DNA from: Bdellovibrio sp. ArHS
GTDB lineage: Bacteria > Bdellovibrionota > Bdellovibrionia > Bdellovibrionales > Bdellovibrionaceae
Assembly: GCF_000786105.1 (NCBI RefSeq)
Contig: NZ_JTEV01000031.1
Span: 1 to 43,788 of the forward strand
Direction: 5' to 3'
Length of the DNA stretch: 43,788 bases
Each line of letters opens with the position of its first letter. Within the stretch, counting starts at the first letter, position 1. Shown here piece by piece: positions 1 to 8,370 of this stretch. The notes below the pieces were generated by a model. That model saw only the letters and a program-made list of their open reading frames with translations, did not search any database and was not told the origin of the DNA. The position numbers were made by a program, and so were the translations under genes.

Positions 1-94
1 CCCCCCATCTCTCAATGATCTCTGATTTTGGTAAAATTCACAAGAGTGTGCACTTGGCGAACAACTCATTTCTTTCTTAACGGGATCTTGTTAT

Positions 95-1435
95 ATGGCC
101 TCTATGACAAGACTCACGTGGCCCCTGTATGCGCTCCTTTTTCTGATCGCTTTCCAAGTGCAAGCCAAGGTTCCTTGGACCGCGCCGGATACTCCGTATC
201 TGTCAGGGGAGGAAGTCTGTGCAAAATACCATGATCGCCGAGGGCGCGAACAAGCGGTTTGGATTTCAGTGCCGGTCAGTTACCAGGACGCGGCCCAGGG
301 CTCTTTTTCACTCTATACTTGGACACGTAAGCCGTGGATGCCGGGGAAGCCTGTATTAATTTACGTTGATGGGGGGCCCGGTAATACCTCGCATTCTTCC
401 GAGCTAGATCTGCCGGACTGGAACGTGGTCTTCTTTGATCAACGGGGGAATTCTTGTTCCCGACCACCGACAGAGGAATTGTATCTGCGTCGGGATTTTT
501 ATGACTCGCGAAACACCGCTCGCGATATCGACGAAATCCGCAAGGCTCTGGGCGAATCGCTGATTTCTGTCTACGGAGTTTCTTACGGCACAGTTCCGGC
601 TCATCTCTATGGTTTCCTGTTCCCAGAACATCTTCGCGCTCTCGTTTTAGAAGGTGTGGTGGCTCAGGCGGACGCTGAGACCTTGATTAATAACCCTCAT
701 CGCCTGACAGCGCTGCAGAACTTTTTTGAGACATTGCCTCTCTCAACGCGGCAACGCATTTTGCAGATCTCTCAAAAGCCTGAGAATGCGTATTGGTTTG
801 CCGACGTGGGACGTATGATGATGTACTTGGATCGCCCGTGGCAGGCCTTCACTCATTTTTTGGATGGGGTCTTATCCAGCGATGAGGCTTTAGAGGCTTT
901 GATTCCGTCGTTTGGTCCAAGAAAGAATCAAGATGAGGAATTTGGCTTTTCTCAAGTTATGATGAATATGCTTGCGTGCAAAGAGATGGGTATGAATACG
1001 CCTGGGGCGAGTTTCCGAGCGCGTTTTCAGGATGGCCGCTTGAGATTGGCATCCAGCAACGAACTGCGTGAAGAAAATTGCCAACCGCTGGGTTTTCAAG
1101 AAAGCGAAAATTTTAAGGTTTTTCGTAGCGAAAACTTTCCGCTGACAGTGCCCGTGACCTATCTTCAAGGAGCTTTAGATGGAGCGACAGCGGCGCATCA
1201 GGCGCGACGAAGTTATGATCTGGCGACACGGTCTTTCGCGTGTCTTATCTCTATCGACCAAGGTGGGCATGTCCCTGTTTTCGGAGCTCTGTCTTCTGGG
1301 TACGAAAGCGGCGCCAGTTTGGTTTTGCGGCAACACCTGCTTTCTGCCGCGATTCAAGGTCAAGAGGTGTCTGAAACCACACTCAATGAATTGTCCCTGA
1401 TGACTGAAATGAAGTGGGAAAAAAACTGCCGATAG
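95..1435 (+). CDS. secreted alpha/beta hydrolase, proline iminopeptidase-like (S33 family)
   Basis: A 446-residue protein with an N-terminal signal peptide (hydrophobic stretch about residues 8-20, likely cleavage after VQA near 24), so it probably works in the periplasm or outside the cell. The alpha/beta hydrolase signs are in order: an oxyanion-type DGGPG at 92-96, DQRG at 115-118, the nucleophile elbow GVSYG at 161-165 (Ser163), a late Asp in a DGA motif, and a GGHVP near residue 390 that would supply the catalytic His. This order fits exported aminopeptidases of the proline iminopeptidase/tripeptidyl aminopeptidase group, which release N-terminal residues from peptides. The exact substrate cannot be read. 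The start at 95 has a weak GGGAT upstream; an ATG three codons later is an alternative. It stands alone, convergent with trhO. Confidence 0.8.
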   Translation: MASMTRLTWPLYALLFLIAFQVQAKVPWTAPDTPYLSGEEVCAKYHDRRGREQAVWISVPVSYQDAAQGSFSLYTWTRKPWMPGKPVLIYVDGGPGNTSHSSELDLPDWNVVFFDQRGNSCSRPPTEELYLRRDFYDSRNTARDIDEIRKALGESLISVYGVSYGTVPAHLYGFLFPEHLRALVLEGVVAQADAETLINNPHRLTALQNFFETLPLSTRQRILQISQKPENAYWFADVGRMMMYLDRPWQAFTHFLDGVLSSDEALEALIPSFGPRKNQDEEFGFSQVMMNMLACKEMGMNTPGASFRARFQDGRLRLASSNELREENCQPLGFQESENFKVFRSENFPLTVPVTYLQGALDGATAAHQARRSYDLATRSFACLISIDQGGHVPVFGALSSGYESGASLVLRQHLLSAAIQGQEVSETTLNELSLMTEMKWEKNCR

Positions 1436-1501
1436 CACACCTTAGCCCTATGAGGCGCGAACAGGTTGTTGGTGCTTTAGTTAAGTCTATGGAAGTAAAA
1501 A

Positions 1502-1524
1502 AAAGGGAGCATGAAGCTCCCTTT
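1502..1524. terminator. intrinsic terminator between hydrolase and trhO
   Basis: Arms AAAGGGAGC (1502-1510) and GCTCCCTTT (1516-1524) enclose a 5-base loop. Read on the minus strand the stem is followed by a run of eight T, so it is chiefly the trhO terminator. It may also stop transcription from the plus-strand hydrolase gene. Confidence 0.8.
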
Positions 1525-1529
1525 ATCAT

Positions 1530-2567
1530 TTAATTTTTGGATGTCACCGTTTCGGATTCACCCTTCGAGTTCACCGTCACAAATTTTGTTTTTGAAACGC
1601 GAATCGTAGGAATGTCATCGGCGCCTTCAGCTTTCAGTTTTTCGATTTCAAAAGGCACAATTTGTTTTGGACCTTTTTTACCCGGATGCAGTTTGTATTG
1701 ATGGGCGCAGTTTTTGGAACAAGTGTCTTTTTTGAATTCCAGTTCAGCACAGTCCACGCAAATAAGTTCTTCGGAGTCACAGCGTTTGCATTCGATTTTG
1801 ACTTCGGAAGGCTGCCCACAGTGAGGACATAATCCGTACTTTTCTGAAGGTTGTAAATTTTGATCCAGGGCCACGCGGTGGTCGAAAACAAAACACTCAC
1901 CTTCGAATTGATCGTTTGGATATTCCTTCATGTAATTGATGATACCGCCTTCCAATTGGAAAACGTTGTCATAGCCTTGCTTTTGCAGTTCAAGAATTCC
2001 TTTTTCGCAGCGAATTCCGCCAGTGCAGAAAATCAGCATTTTTTTGTCTTTAGGAATGCCTTGTTCCTCAATGTATTCAGGAAAATCCGTGAATTTTTCA
2101 ATATCAGGATTTAATGCGCCTTTAAATGTACCGATTTTATATTCATACCAATTGCGCGTGTCGATCATCACAAAATCTTTTTCTTCTTTCAGTACTTTGT
2201 TCCACTCTGCCGGCGACAAGTGATGATTTTTGCCTTCGGGAGGCATCATTTCAGGAATACCAGTGGTGACGATCTCTTCGCGGATTTTCACCTTGAAGCG
2301 GCGGAAGGGGGCTTTGTGTGATTCGGAATCTTTAAAAAACAGTTGAGGCGCATTAAAATAATCGCGAATGAATTGCTTCCACGCCTCGAAGGATGCCAAC
2401 GAGTCCGCAGACACCGTCGAGTTGAATCCCTCTGCGCCTAAAATAATCAGGCCCTTTACATTCAATTCTTCAGCTTTATTTTCCAGGTCTTTTTGTATAG
2501 CGGGAACGTCAGAAAGTTTGAGAAACTTATAAAAAGTCGTAACATAATGCTTCGAAACGGCATTCAT
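1530..2567 (-). CDS. trhO: tRNA uridine(34) hydroxylase, rhodanese family (TrhO/YceA)
   Basis: A 345-residue protein of the TrhO family, which hydroxylates U34 of some tRNAs to 5-hydroxyuridine. The N-terminal acylphosphatase-like part (about 1-100) contains the family stretch LGAEGFNSTVS. The rhodanese domain (about 125-215) has the active-site loop FCTGGIRCEKG with Cys181 and Cys187. A Cys-rich tail (CPHC near 247, CKRC, CVDC, then two more Cys) looks like zinc ligands. The frame stays open up to 2750, but the ATG at 2567 has a GAGGTG ribosome-binding site seven bases upstream and gives the normal family N-terminus, so it is preferred. The gene is divergent from prfC and has an unusual structured leader. 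Confidence 0.93.
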   Translation of the reverse strand: MNAVSKHYVTTFYKFLKLSDVPAIQKDLENKAEELNVKGLIILGAEGFNSTVSADSLASFEAWKQFIRDYFNAPQLFFKDSESHKAPFRRFKVKIREEIVTTGIPEMMPPEGKNHHLSPAEWNKVLKEEKDFVMIDTRNWYEYKIGTFKGALNPDIEKFTDFPEYIEEQGIPKDKKMLIFCTGGIRCEKGILELQKQGYDNVFQLEGGIINYMKEYPNDQFEGECFVFDHRVALDQNLQPSEKYGLCPHCGQPSEVKIECKRCDSEELICVDCAELEFKKDTCSKNCAHQYKLHPGKKGPKQIVPFEIEKLKAEGADDIPTIRVSKTKFVTVNSKGESETVTSKN

Positions 2568-2575
2568 AGATTTGC

Positions 2576-2629
2576 ACCTCAATTGTCCTGGTAGGCTCCA
2601 AACCCACCGGAGTTGTAGTTCTCCGAGGT
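2576..2629 (-). promoter_or_regulatory. candidate three-way-junction leader RNA of trhO covering the ribosome-binding site
   Basis: Read on the minus strand, ACCTC (2629-2625) can pair with GAGGT (2580-2576). The latter is part of the trhO ribosome-binding site. Between them sit two back-to-back hairpins: GGAG/CTCC with an 8-base loop (2624-2609) and GGTGGG/CCTACC with a 7-base loop (2608-2590, one G-U pair). A 9-base single strand follows. The sequence does not match a riboswitch class I know. A possible -10 box at 2633-2628 would start transcripts inside the first stem, which argues against the full fold unless a promoter lies further upstream. Confidence 0.35.
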
Positions 2630-2657
2630 TATAAGTGAATATGGGCAGCGTACGCAA
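2628..2657 (-). promoter_or_regulatory. possible sigma-70 promoter of trhO
   Basis: On the minus strand TTGCGT (2657-2652) and TATAAC (2633-2628) are separated by 18 bases. The -10 box matches five of six consensus positions; the -35 box matches only weakly. Initiation would be near 2621. Confidence 0.4.
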
Positions 2658-2658
2658 G

Positions 2659-2690
2659 GGGTGGAGGCGGAAAATCTCCAAAATCCACCC
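2659..2690. repeat. inverted repeat in the trhO-prfC divergent region
   Basis: Perfect 7-base arms GGGTGGA (2659-2665) and TCCACCC (2684-2690) with an 18-base spacer. There is no T-run on either side, so it is not an intrinsic terminator. It lies just upstream of the proposed trhO -35 box and could be a protein-binding dyad. Confidence 0.5.
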
Positions 2691-2770
2691 AGATTTGAAT
2701 GAAATCCCATTATTTGCTTTTTTCCCGTTAAATTCCACGGAATTGGTCATGGTGGCGCTGCGCTAAATGC

Positions 2771-2799
2771 TTGTAACCTCGAGCTTTTCCCCGTAAAAA
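2771..2799 (+). promoter_or_regulatory. possible prfC promoter
   Basis: TTGTAA (2771-2776), a 17-base spacer and TAAAAA (2794-2799) sit about 27 bases before the prfC start. Each box matches four of six consensus bases, so the call is tentative. Confidence 0.35.
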
Positions 2800-2825
2800 T
2801 GAGTCTTTAGACAGGATCTCTGAAT

Positions 2826-4433
2826 ATGTTAGCCACACCTCAAGTTCAAAAAGAAATTCAGCGCCGCCGTACGTTTGCGATCATTTCGCATCCCGATGCT
2901 GGTAAAACAACTCTCACTGAAAAGCTCCTTTACCACGGTGGGGTGATTCACGAAACAGGTGAGGTCAAAGGAAAGCAGGGAACCAAGGCCGTCACGTCCG
3001 ATTGGATGGCGATGGAACGAGAAAAAGGGATCTCTATCACCTCATCAGTGATGACCTTTGATTATAATTCCTTGCGAGTGAATCTTCTCGATACCCCCGG
3101 GCATAAAGACTTCTCGGAAGACACGTACCGCGTTTTGATGGCGGTGGATTCGGCCTGCATGTTGATCGACGTCGCCAAAGGGGTCGAAGAGCGTACGAAG
3201 AAGCTCTATGAAGTCTGTCGGCTGCGTAAAATTCCTATTTTCACTTTTGTGAATAAACTTGATCGTGAGGGTAAAGATCCTCTGACCTTGATTGACGAAG
3301 TTGAGAAGACTTTGAATATGCAATGCTATCCGGTGACGTGGCCTTTGGGTATCGGTCAGCGCTTTCGCGGTATCTACAACCGTTTGACCAAAGAAATTTG
3401 GATTTACGATCAACGTCGTGAAGAAGTGGAAGATTATAAAATCATTCCATTCGAAAAAGGCAAAGACGATCAAATCCTTTATGACTATCTTGATAAAGAA
3501 TCTGCGGATCAAGTTATTGATGAATTGGATTTGATCGAAAGTGCGCTCCCGCCCTTTGATGTGAATGAGTTTTTAAATGGAACGATTTCTCCGGTGACTT
3601 TCGGCTCGGCAAAGCAGAACTTTGGGGTGGATACCTTCCTGCAATTTTTTACCAAGTATGCGCCGGGACCGCAGCCTCGTTATACCAAAGACGACAAGGA
3701 AGTGGACCCCTGTGATGCGAACTTCACGGGGTTTGTCTTTAAAATCCAGGCGAATATGGACAAACGTCATCGTGATCGTATCGCCTTTATTCGCATTTGT
3801 TCGGGTAAATTTGAACGAGGAATGAAGGTGAAACACTCTCGCCACGACAAAGAACTGCGTCTTTCTTATGCCAGTCAATTCATTGCTGCGGATAAGGAAA
3901 CTGTGGATGACGCCTACGCGGGCGACATCGTTGGCGTCGGGGATACGGGCAACTTTGCAATCGGTGACTGTGTTTATGCGTCAGGGAAAGTGCACTTCGA
4001 AGATATTCCAAAATTTGCGCCAGAATTATTTGGCCGCCTTTCCGTGCGTGATGCCTTGAAGCGCCAGAAGATGCAAGAGGCTTTGAATCACCTTTCGGAA
4101 GAGGGCGCTATTCAGTTATTCATTGATCCCATCGTTGGTCCTCAAGATCCGATCATTGGTGCCGTCGGGGAACTTCAATTCGAAGTTCTTCTGCGTCGCT
4201 TGCAAGACGAATACAACTTGGAAGTGAAGCTGAATCGTCTGCCTTACGGTGTGGCTCGCTGGCCTCGAACAGAGGATGGTAAGGCCGTTGCTGAGCTAAA
4301 AGGGGGAGCCCACATGTTCCGTGATCTGCAAGACAACCCTGTTGTTCTTGTCGCACAGGAGTGGGATCTGAATTGGTTAAAACGTGAAAATCCGACTGTT
4401 GAATTTCACACAAGCATCACTCGCGCACGCTAG
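2826..4433 (+). CDS. prfC: peptide chain release factor 3 (RF3)
   Basis: A 535-residue translational GTPase, close to the usual RF3 length of about 530. RF3 removes RF1 or RF2 from the ribosome after peptide release. The P-loop SHPDAGKTT lies at residues 21-29, the switch II motif DTPGHKDF near 90, and NKLDREG near 140. The remainder matches the RF3 domain II/III order, including a QFMA-like region and ELQFEVLLRRL. The ATG follows an AGGAT-type ribosome-binding site. Eleven bases separate its stop from the following ABC ATPase gene, so the three genes may share a transcript although the functions look unrelated. Confidence 0.96.
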   Translation: MLATPQVQKEIQRRRTFAIISHPDAGKTTLTEKLLYHGGVIHETGEVKGKQGTKAVTSDWMAMEREKGISITSSVMTFDYNSLRVNLLDTPGHKDFSEDTYRVLMAVDSACMLIDVAKGVEERTKKLYEVCRLRKIPIFTFVNKLDREGKDPLTLIDEVEKTLNMQCYPVTWPLGIGQRFRGIYNRLTKEIWIYDQRREEVEDYKIIPFEKGKDDQILYDYLDKESADQVIDELDLIESALPPFDVNEFLNGTISPVTFGSAKQNFGVDTFLQFFTKYAPGPQPRYTKDDKEVDPCDANFTGFVFKIQANMDKRHRDRIAFIRICSGKFERGMKVKHSRHDKELRLSYASQFIAADKETVDDAYAGDIVGVGDTGNFAIGDCVYASGKVHFEDIPKFAPELFGRLSVRDALKRQKMQEALNHLSEEGAIQLFIDPIVGPQDPIIGAVGELQFEVLLRRLQDEYNLEVKLNRLPYGVARWPRTEDGKAVAELKGGAHMFRDLQDNPVVLVAQEWDLNWLKRENPTVEFHTSITRAR

Positions 4434-4444
4434 GTTATTAACGT

Positions 4445-5362
4445 ATGACTCTTCCTTTAGAAATCCAGAACCTTCGTAAGCACTACGAAGGTTCAAAAAC
4501 GGAAGCCGTAAAAGGGGTCTCGTTCTCAGTTGAAGGGGGCGAGATTTTCGGTCTATTGGGACCCAATGGTGCAGGGAAAACCACGATCATTTCGACAATC
4601 ACGACGTTGGAAAAACCCTCCTCGGGTTCGGTCAAAGTTTTTGGCATTGAAGTCTCTGAAGATCCCATGTTCACAAAGAAACAAATCGGTGTTGTTCATC
4701 AAGAGGTGATCAATTCCGGTTTCTTTGATGTCCAGGAGATTCTACAGTTTCACTCCGGGTACTACGGCCTCAGAAAAAATAATGAGCGTATTGATTTTGT
4801 TTTAAGCAAACTGGCTCTTTATGAGCATCGCCATAAAAAAGTGAAGCAGCTTTCCGGCGGAATGAAACGCCGACTGATGATAGCCAAGGCGTTAGTTCAC
4901 AACCCCAAATTACTGCTGCTGGATGAACCGACGGCCGGCGTGGATATCCGATTGCGAGAAGACCTATGGAAGTTCGTGCAAGAACTTCGCAACGAAGGTA
5001 TGTCGATTTTGCTAACGACTCACTATCTTGAAGAGGCAGAAGAGCTGTGCGACCGCGTCGGTATTATTAACTTAGGTAGCCTGGTAGAACTGGGCAACAC
5101 CAAGGATTTGATTCGCCAGTACACGCATAAAAAAATTCGTCTTAGTTTGACGGCGTCGCACGAAGTTCGTTCGGAATATCTGATGGAAGTTGTCGGGAAA
5201 GAATTCTTTTTCGTGGTGCCTCAGAATAAAACTCTGGGAGATTTTTTAAACGAGGTTTCTATTCCCGTGAATCTGATCCGTGATATTCAAATTGAAGAAG
5301 GTGACCTCGAAGAGGCCTTCTTAAAGCTCGTCAGTAGAAAAGAAATGCAGGCCCTGCCATGA
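4445..5362 (+). CDS. ABC exporter ATP-binding subunit (DrrA/NodI/CcmA type)
   Basis: A 305-residue ABC ATPase that would energise the membrane partner encoded next. Visible parts are Walker A GPNGAGKTT (39-47), the Q-loop Gln near 86, signature LSGGM (136-140), Walker B LLLLDEP (156-162) and the H-loop in LLTTHYLEEAEE near 193. A C-terminal extension of about 80 residues is common in the ABC-2 multidrug and polysaccharide exporter group. The gene overlaps the permease gene by four bases (ATGA), so the two are translationally coupled. The substrate cannot be inferred; lipid, drug or polysaccharide export are all possible. Confidence 0.92.
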   Translation: MTLPLEIQNLRKHYEGSKTEAVKGVSFSVEGGEIFGLLGPNGAGKTTIISTITTLEKPSSGSVKVFGIEVSEDPMFTKKQIGVVHQEVINSGFFDVQEILQFHSGYYGLRKNNERIDFVLSKLALYEHRHKKVKQLSGGMKRRLMIAKALVHNPKLLLLDEPTAGVDIRLREDLWKFVQELRNEGMSILLTTHYLEEAEELCDRVGIINLGSLVELGNTKDLIRQYTHKKIRLSLTASHEVRSEYLMEVVGKEFFFVVPQNKTLGDFLNEVSIPVNLIRDIQIEEGDLEEAFLKLVSRKEMQALP

Positions 5363-6132
5363 CCGGTTTTTTAACTATCTTCCAGCGTGAAATCGCACGT
5401 TTCCTGAAAGTTCTGGTGCAAACGGTGGTGACGCCGTTCATTTCCTCTTTCCTGTACCTTCTGATTTTCGGGGTTTCCCTGGGCGAGCAAATGGCAGAGC
5501 ATCAAGGCGTCAGCTATATTGCTTTCTTGATTCCCGGATTGATGATGATGGGTTTGATAAACAACTCTTTTCAAAACTCGTCGTCCTCGATTGTTTCTTC
5601 TAAATTTTCTGGCGATCTTGAAGACTTACGAGTGGCGCCGGTGACGGATCGGGAAATTATCTGGGCCATGAGCTTAGGCGCTTTGGTGCGTGGAACGATT
5701 GTGGCTTGTATCACGTACCTCGTGGGGGCGACATTTATGTACTACCAGCGCGGCGAGTGGCTCGCTATTGCGCATCCCTTTATCGCTTTGTTTTTCATTG
5801 TCGTTGCAGGCCTAATTTTTGGAATGATCGGGATCAGTGTTGCTTTTTGGGCGCGCACGTTTGATCAGCTTTCGGCCTTTTCTGCGTTCATTCTTTTACC
5901 GCTGACATATCTTGGCGGTGTTTTCCTATCGATTGAGCATCTGCACCCATTTTGGCAGACAGTTTCGCAGGCGAATCCGTTGTTATATCTGATCAATGGC
6001 CTGCGCTATGGAATTCTCGGAGTCAGTGATGTGAATGTCTGGACGGCCGCCGGGGTGTCTATTCTGGGATTTGTGTTTTTTTACTTTGGTGCCCATTTTA
6101 GCATGAAAAAGGGCTCGTTCCAGCGCTGGTAG
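5359..6132 (+). CDS. ABC-2 type permease
   Basis: A 257-residue integral membrane protein of the ABC-2 permease family with about six hydrophobic segments (near 22-42, 55-75, 105-128, 140-165, 172-192 and 228-248). The segment after helix 2, with the stretch FSGDLEDLRVAPVTDREI, is typical of the cytoplasmic loop of this family. Together with the overlapping ATPase it would form a homodimeric exporter in the inner membrane. The arrangement of one ATPase and one permease is the usual minimal unit. There is no adjacent regulator or accessory protein to suggest a cargo. Confidence 0.92.
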   Translation: MTGFLTIFQREIARFLKVLVQTVVTPFISSFLYLLIFGVSLGEQMAEHQGVSYIAFLIPGLMMMGLINNSFQNSSSSIVSSKFSGDLEDLRVAPVTDREIIWAMSLGALVRGTIVACITYLVGATFMYYQRGEWLAIAHPFIALFFIVVAGLIFGMIGISVAFWARTFDQLSAFSAFILLPLTYLGGVFLSIEHLHPFWQTVSQANPLLYLINGLRYGILGVSDVNVWTAAGVSILGFVFFYFGAHFSMKKGSFQRW

Positions 6133-6152
6133 GCCTCCCTGAACAAGAGGCC
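6132..6152. terminator. hairpin between two convergent genes
   Basis: GGCCTC (6132-6137) and GAGGCC (6147-6152) form a six-pair stem with a nine-base loop immediately after the permease stop codon. Neither strand has a clear T-run, so it may only stabilise mRNA ends or stop transcription weakly. Confidence 0.4.
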
Positions 6153-6161
6153 CAAAGTTAA

Positions 6162-6491
6162 TCAGTAATTGACTGTTTGGACGGCCTGCATGTTGTTCTG
6201 TTGAACTTCCGCAGGTGCTTGATACGGAGTTGAGGTCGTGGCAGGAGCTTGATTGTAAGAAGAGGCCCCGTCATTGACGACACTGAAGTTTAAAGACTCA
6301 AATTGTTGGCGGCGATTTCTTTCGTCTTGTAATCGAGCGGCTTCCAGTTTTTCTAAAATTGAATTTTCTGTCTTAACTTCAAGTTGCTTACGCGCGTCCT
6401 TAAGGCCTTCAAGTGCTGCCGCATTGGAAGTCACAAGTTGGGCATGAGTTGCAGTGCTGATTAATAAAGATGCAAGAATGATTTTTTTCAT
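6162..6491 (-). CDS. small secreted protein of unknown function
   Basis: A 109-residue protein with a clear signal peptide (MKKIILASLLISTATHA, cleavage probably after residue 17). The mature part is an amphipathic, charged helix-forming segment (about 28-68) followed by a Gln/Ala/Pro/Thr-rich, probably disordered tail. I recognise no family. The longer open frame starts at 6545, but the internal ATG gives the signal peptide at the N-terminus and has an AAAGGGG-like site upstream, so it is preferred. The gene is monocistronic, convergent with the ABC permease and divergent from ffh. Confidence 0.7.
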   Translation of the reverse strand: MKKIILASLLISTATHAQLVTSNAAALEGLKDARKQLEVKTENSILEKLEAARLQDERNRRQQFESLNFSVVNDGASSYNQAPATTSTPYQAPAEVQQNNMQAVQTVNY

Positions 6492-6657
6492 TGTAGAGCC
6501 CCTTTTTGCGTCTCTCATAACCATAAAGCCGTCCGAATGAATCATCTAACGCTATGCGCCTTACAATTCTACAAGGTGTCTGTGCGCGCAATGCGTCGTA
6601 TGGTTCTTTGTCAATCCGACCTTGATAGGTTAAACCTCTTTCTTTCGGGAGTTTCAC

Positions 6658-7989
6658 ATGTTCGAGAATTTATCTGACAAGATTATGACGAGCCTTAAGA
6701 AGGTCCGTGGCCAAAGCAAGATCACGGAATCCAATATTGAGGACGTCATTAAAGAAATCCGCCTCAGTCTTTTAGAAGCGGACGTGAACTTCAAAGTCGT
6801 TAAGATATTTATTGATAAAGTTAAAGCCAAAGCCTTAGGGGCTGAGGTTCTGCAAAACGTCAATCCAGGGCAAATGTTTGTTAAGATCGTCCATGATGAG
6901 CTTGTGAATGTCCTTGGCGGCGGAGCCGTTGACATCAATGTGCGTGAAAACCCCAGTGTGATTTTTATGGTCGGTTTGCAAGGGGCGGGTAAAACCACTT
7001 CCTCGGCAAAACTGGCTCTTTATATTCGCCAGAAACTGGGAAAAAAACCGGGCATGGTACCTGCGGACATCTATCGTCCTGCGGCCATCGATCAATTGCA
7101 GACTTTGGGGCGTCAAAACAACATTCCGACTTTTCCAACTCAAATGGGAATGAAGCCTGAAGAGATCTTGGAGCAATCCAAGCAATGGGCCAAGGACAAC
7201 ATGGTGGACGTTGTGATTGTCGATACAGCAGGACGCCTGCAAGTCGATGACGAATTGATGAACGAGTTGGGACGCCTGCGCGAGATCTGGACGCCGCAAG
7301 AAATCCTTCTTGTGGCCGATGCCATGCTCGGCCAGCAATCTGTGAATGTCGCTGAAGGTTTCCATAAAAAATTAAGTCTGACCGGACTTGTTCTGACGAA
7401 AGTGGATGGGGATGCACGCGGTGGGGCGGCTCTTTCTATTCGTGAAGTGACCGGCATTCCAATTAAGTTCCTGGGCGTGGGTGAAAAGGTTTCTGCTTTG
7501 GAAGTCTTCCATCCGGACCGTTTGGCTGGACGCATTTTGGATATGGGGGATGTTCTTTCTTTGGTCGAAAAGGCGCAAGAAGTGATCGACGAAAAGTCGG
7601 CGCGTGAGTCGGCAAAGAAGATCATGAAGAATGAGTTTACCTTGGAAGACTTCCTGGCTCAGATCCAACAGCTCAAAAAAATGGGCGGTTTTGAAAGTAT
7701 CTTGAAATTTTTACCGGGTATGGGGGAGTTGAGCAAACAACTCAAGAATATGACCCCTCCGGATGCCGAGATGAAAAAGATCGAAGCCATTATTCGTTCC
7801 ATGACTTATCAAGAAAGACACAACCACAAGCTTCTGAATGCTTCGCGTCGTCAAAGAATCGCGAAGGGGAGCGGGACTCAAGTTCAAGACGTCAATAAGC
7901 TGGTAAAGCAATTTGAGGACGCTAAAAAGATGATGGGCGGGATGATGAAAATGGGCATGGGTCGAGGCGGAATGAAGTTCCCATTTTAG
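6658..7989 (+). CDS. ffh: signal recognition particle GTPase Ffh
   Basis: A 443-residue SRP54 homologue that binds 4.5S RNA and signal sequences and delivers ribosomes to FtsY. The N domain is at about 1-85. The G domain has GLQGAGKTT (106-114), VDTAGR near 188 and TKVDGDARGG near 245. The M domain (about 325-443) ends in a methionine-rich tail (MMGGMMKMGMGRGG). The gene opens the classic block ffh-rpsP-khpA-rimM-trmD. The upstream ribosome-binding site is GGGAG. Length and motifs are standard. Confidence 0.97.
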   Translation: MFENLSDKIMTSLKKVRGQSKITESNIEDVIKEIRLSLLEADVNFKVVKIFIDKVKAKALGAEVLQNVNPGQMFVKIVHDELVNVLGGGAVDINVRENPSVIFMVGLQGAGKTTSSAKLALYIRQKLGKKPGMVPADIYRPAAIDQLQTLGRQNNIPTFPTQMGMKPEEILEQSKQWAKDNMVDVVIVDTAGRLQVDDELMNELGRLREIWTPQEILLVADAMLGQQSVNVAEGFHKKLSLTGLVLTKVDGDARGGAALSIREVTGIPIKFLGVGEKVSALEVFHPDRLAGRILDMGDVLSLVEKAQEVIDEKSARESAKKIMKNEFTLEDFLAQIQQLKKMGGFESILKFLPGMGELSKQLKNMTPPDAEMKKIEAIIRSMTYQERHNHKLLNASRRQRIAKGSGTQVQDVNKLVKQFEDAKKMMGGMMKMGMGRGGMKFPF

Positions 7990-8058
7990 CACTTGATATT
8001 TAATCGTTAACACAGTACACACTTGGTCTTACTGTTTTTGAAACAAGAGGTTTAAGAA

Positions 8059-8307
8059 ATGGCAGTTGTAATTCGTTTGGCTCGTATGGGCGCAAAGCAC
8101 GACCCTAAATACCGCATCACTGTAGCTGATTCTCGTCGCTATGTTACTGGTAAATTCCTTGATATTCTTGGAACTTACATCCCAACTCCTAAAGGTAACG
8201 ACAAAAAAGTTGAGCTTGATCTTGCTAAAGTTGAAGAATGGATCAAAAAAGGTGCTCAGCCTACAGATCGCGTAAAGCACGTTATTAAATTAGCTCAAGC
8301 TAAATAG
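8059..8307 (+). CDS. rpsP: 30S ribosomal protein S16
   Basis: An 82-residue protein beginning MAVVIRLARMGAKHDPKYRI, the standard S16 N-terminus, followed by the VADSRR segment. It binds 16S rRNA in the 30S body. Codon choice differs from the neighbours (many CGT, AAA, GCT and CTT codons), as expected for a highly expressed gene. The ribosome-binding site AAGAGG precedes the ATG. A weak hairpin (8012-8035) followed by T5 lies in the 69-base gap after ffh. Confidence 0.97.
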   Translation: MAVVIRLARMGAKHDPKYRITVADSRRYVTGKFLDILGTYIPTPKGNDKKVELDLAKVEEWIKKGAQPTDRVKHVIKLAQAK

Positions 8308-8310
8308 TGG

Positions 8311-8338
8311 TTGGCATTTGACCCGATTTCGTTAAAAT
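8311..8338 (+). promoter_or_regulatory. possible internal promoter for khpA
   Basis: TTGGCA (8311-8316), a 16-base spacer and TAAAAT (8333-8338); each box matches five of six consensus positions. Initiation near 8345 would place the short hairpin CAGAT/ATCTG (8345-8357) at the very 5' end of the khpA mRNA. Confidence 0.4.
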
Positions 8339-8370
8339 ATCGGGCAGATACTATCTGTGTGGGGGTAAAT

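Noticed and set aside
1-94. Possible gene or promoter at the left edge
   Set aside because: No ribosome-binding site with a longer frame and no clear promoter; the short frame at 28-234 overlaps the hydrolase gene in another frame.
2568-2750. Open frame extending TrhO by 61 residues
   Set aside because: No family resemblance; the ATG at 2567 has a proper ribosome-binding site and the extension runs through the structured leader.
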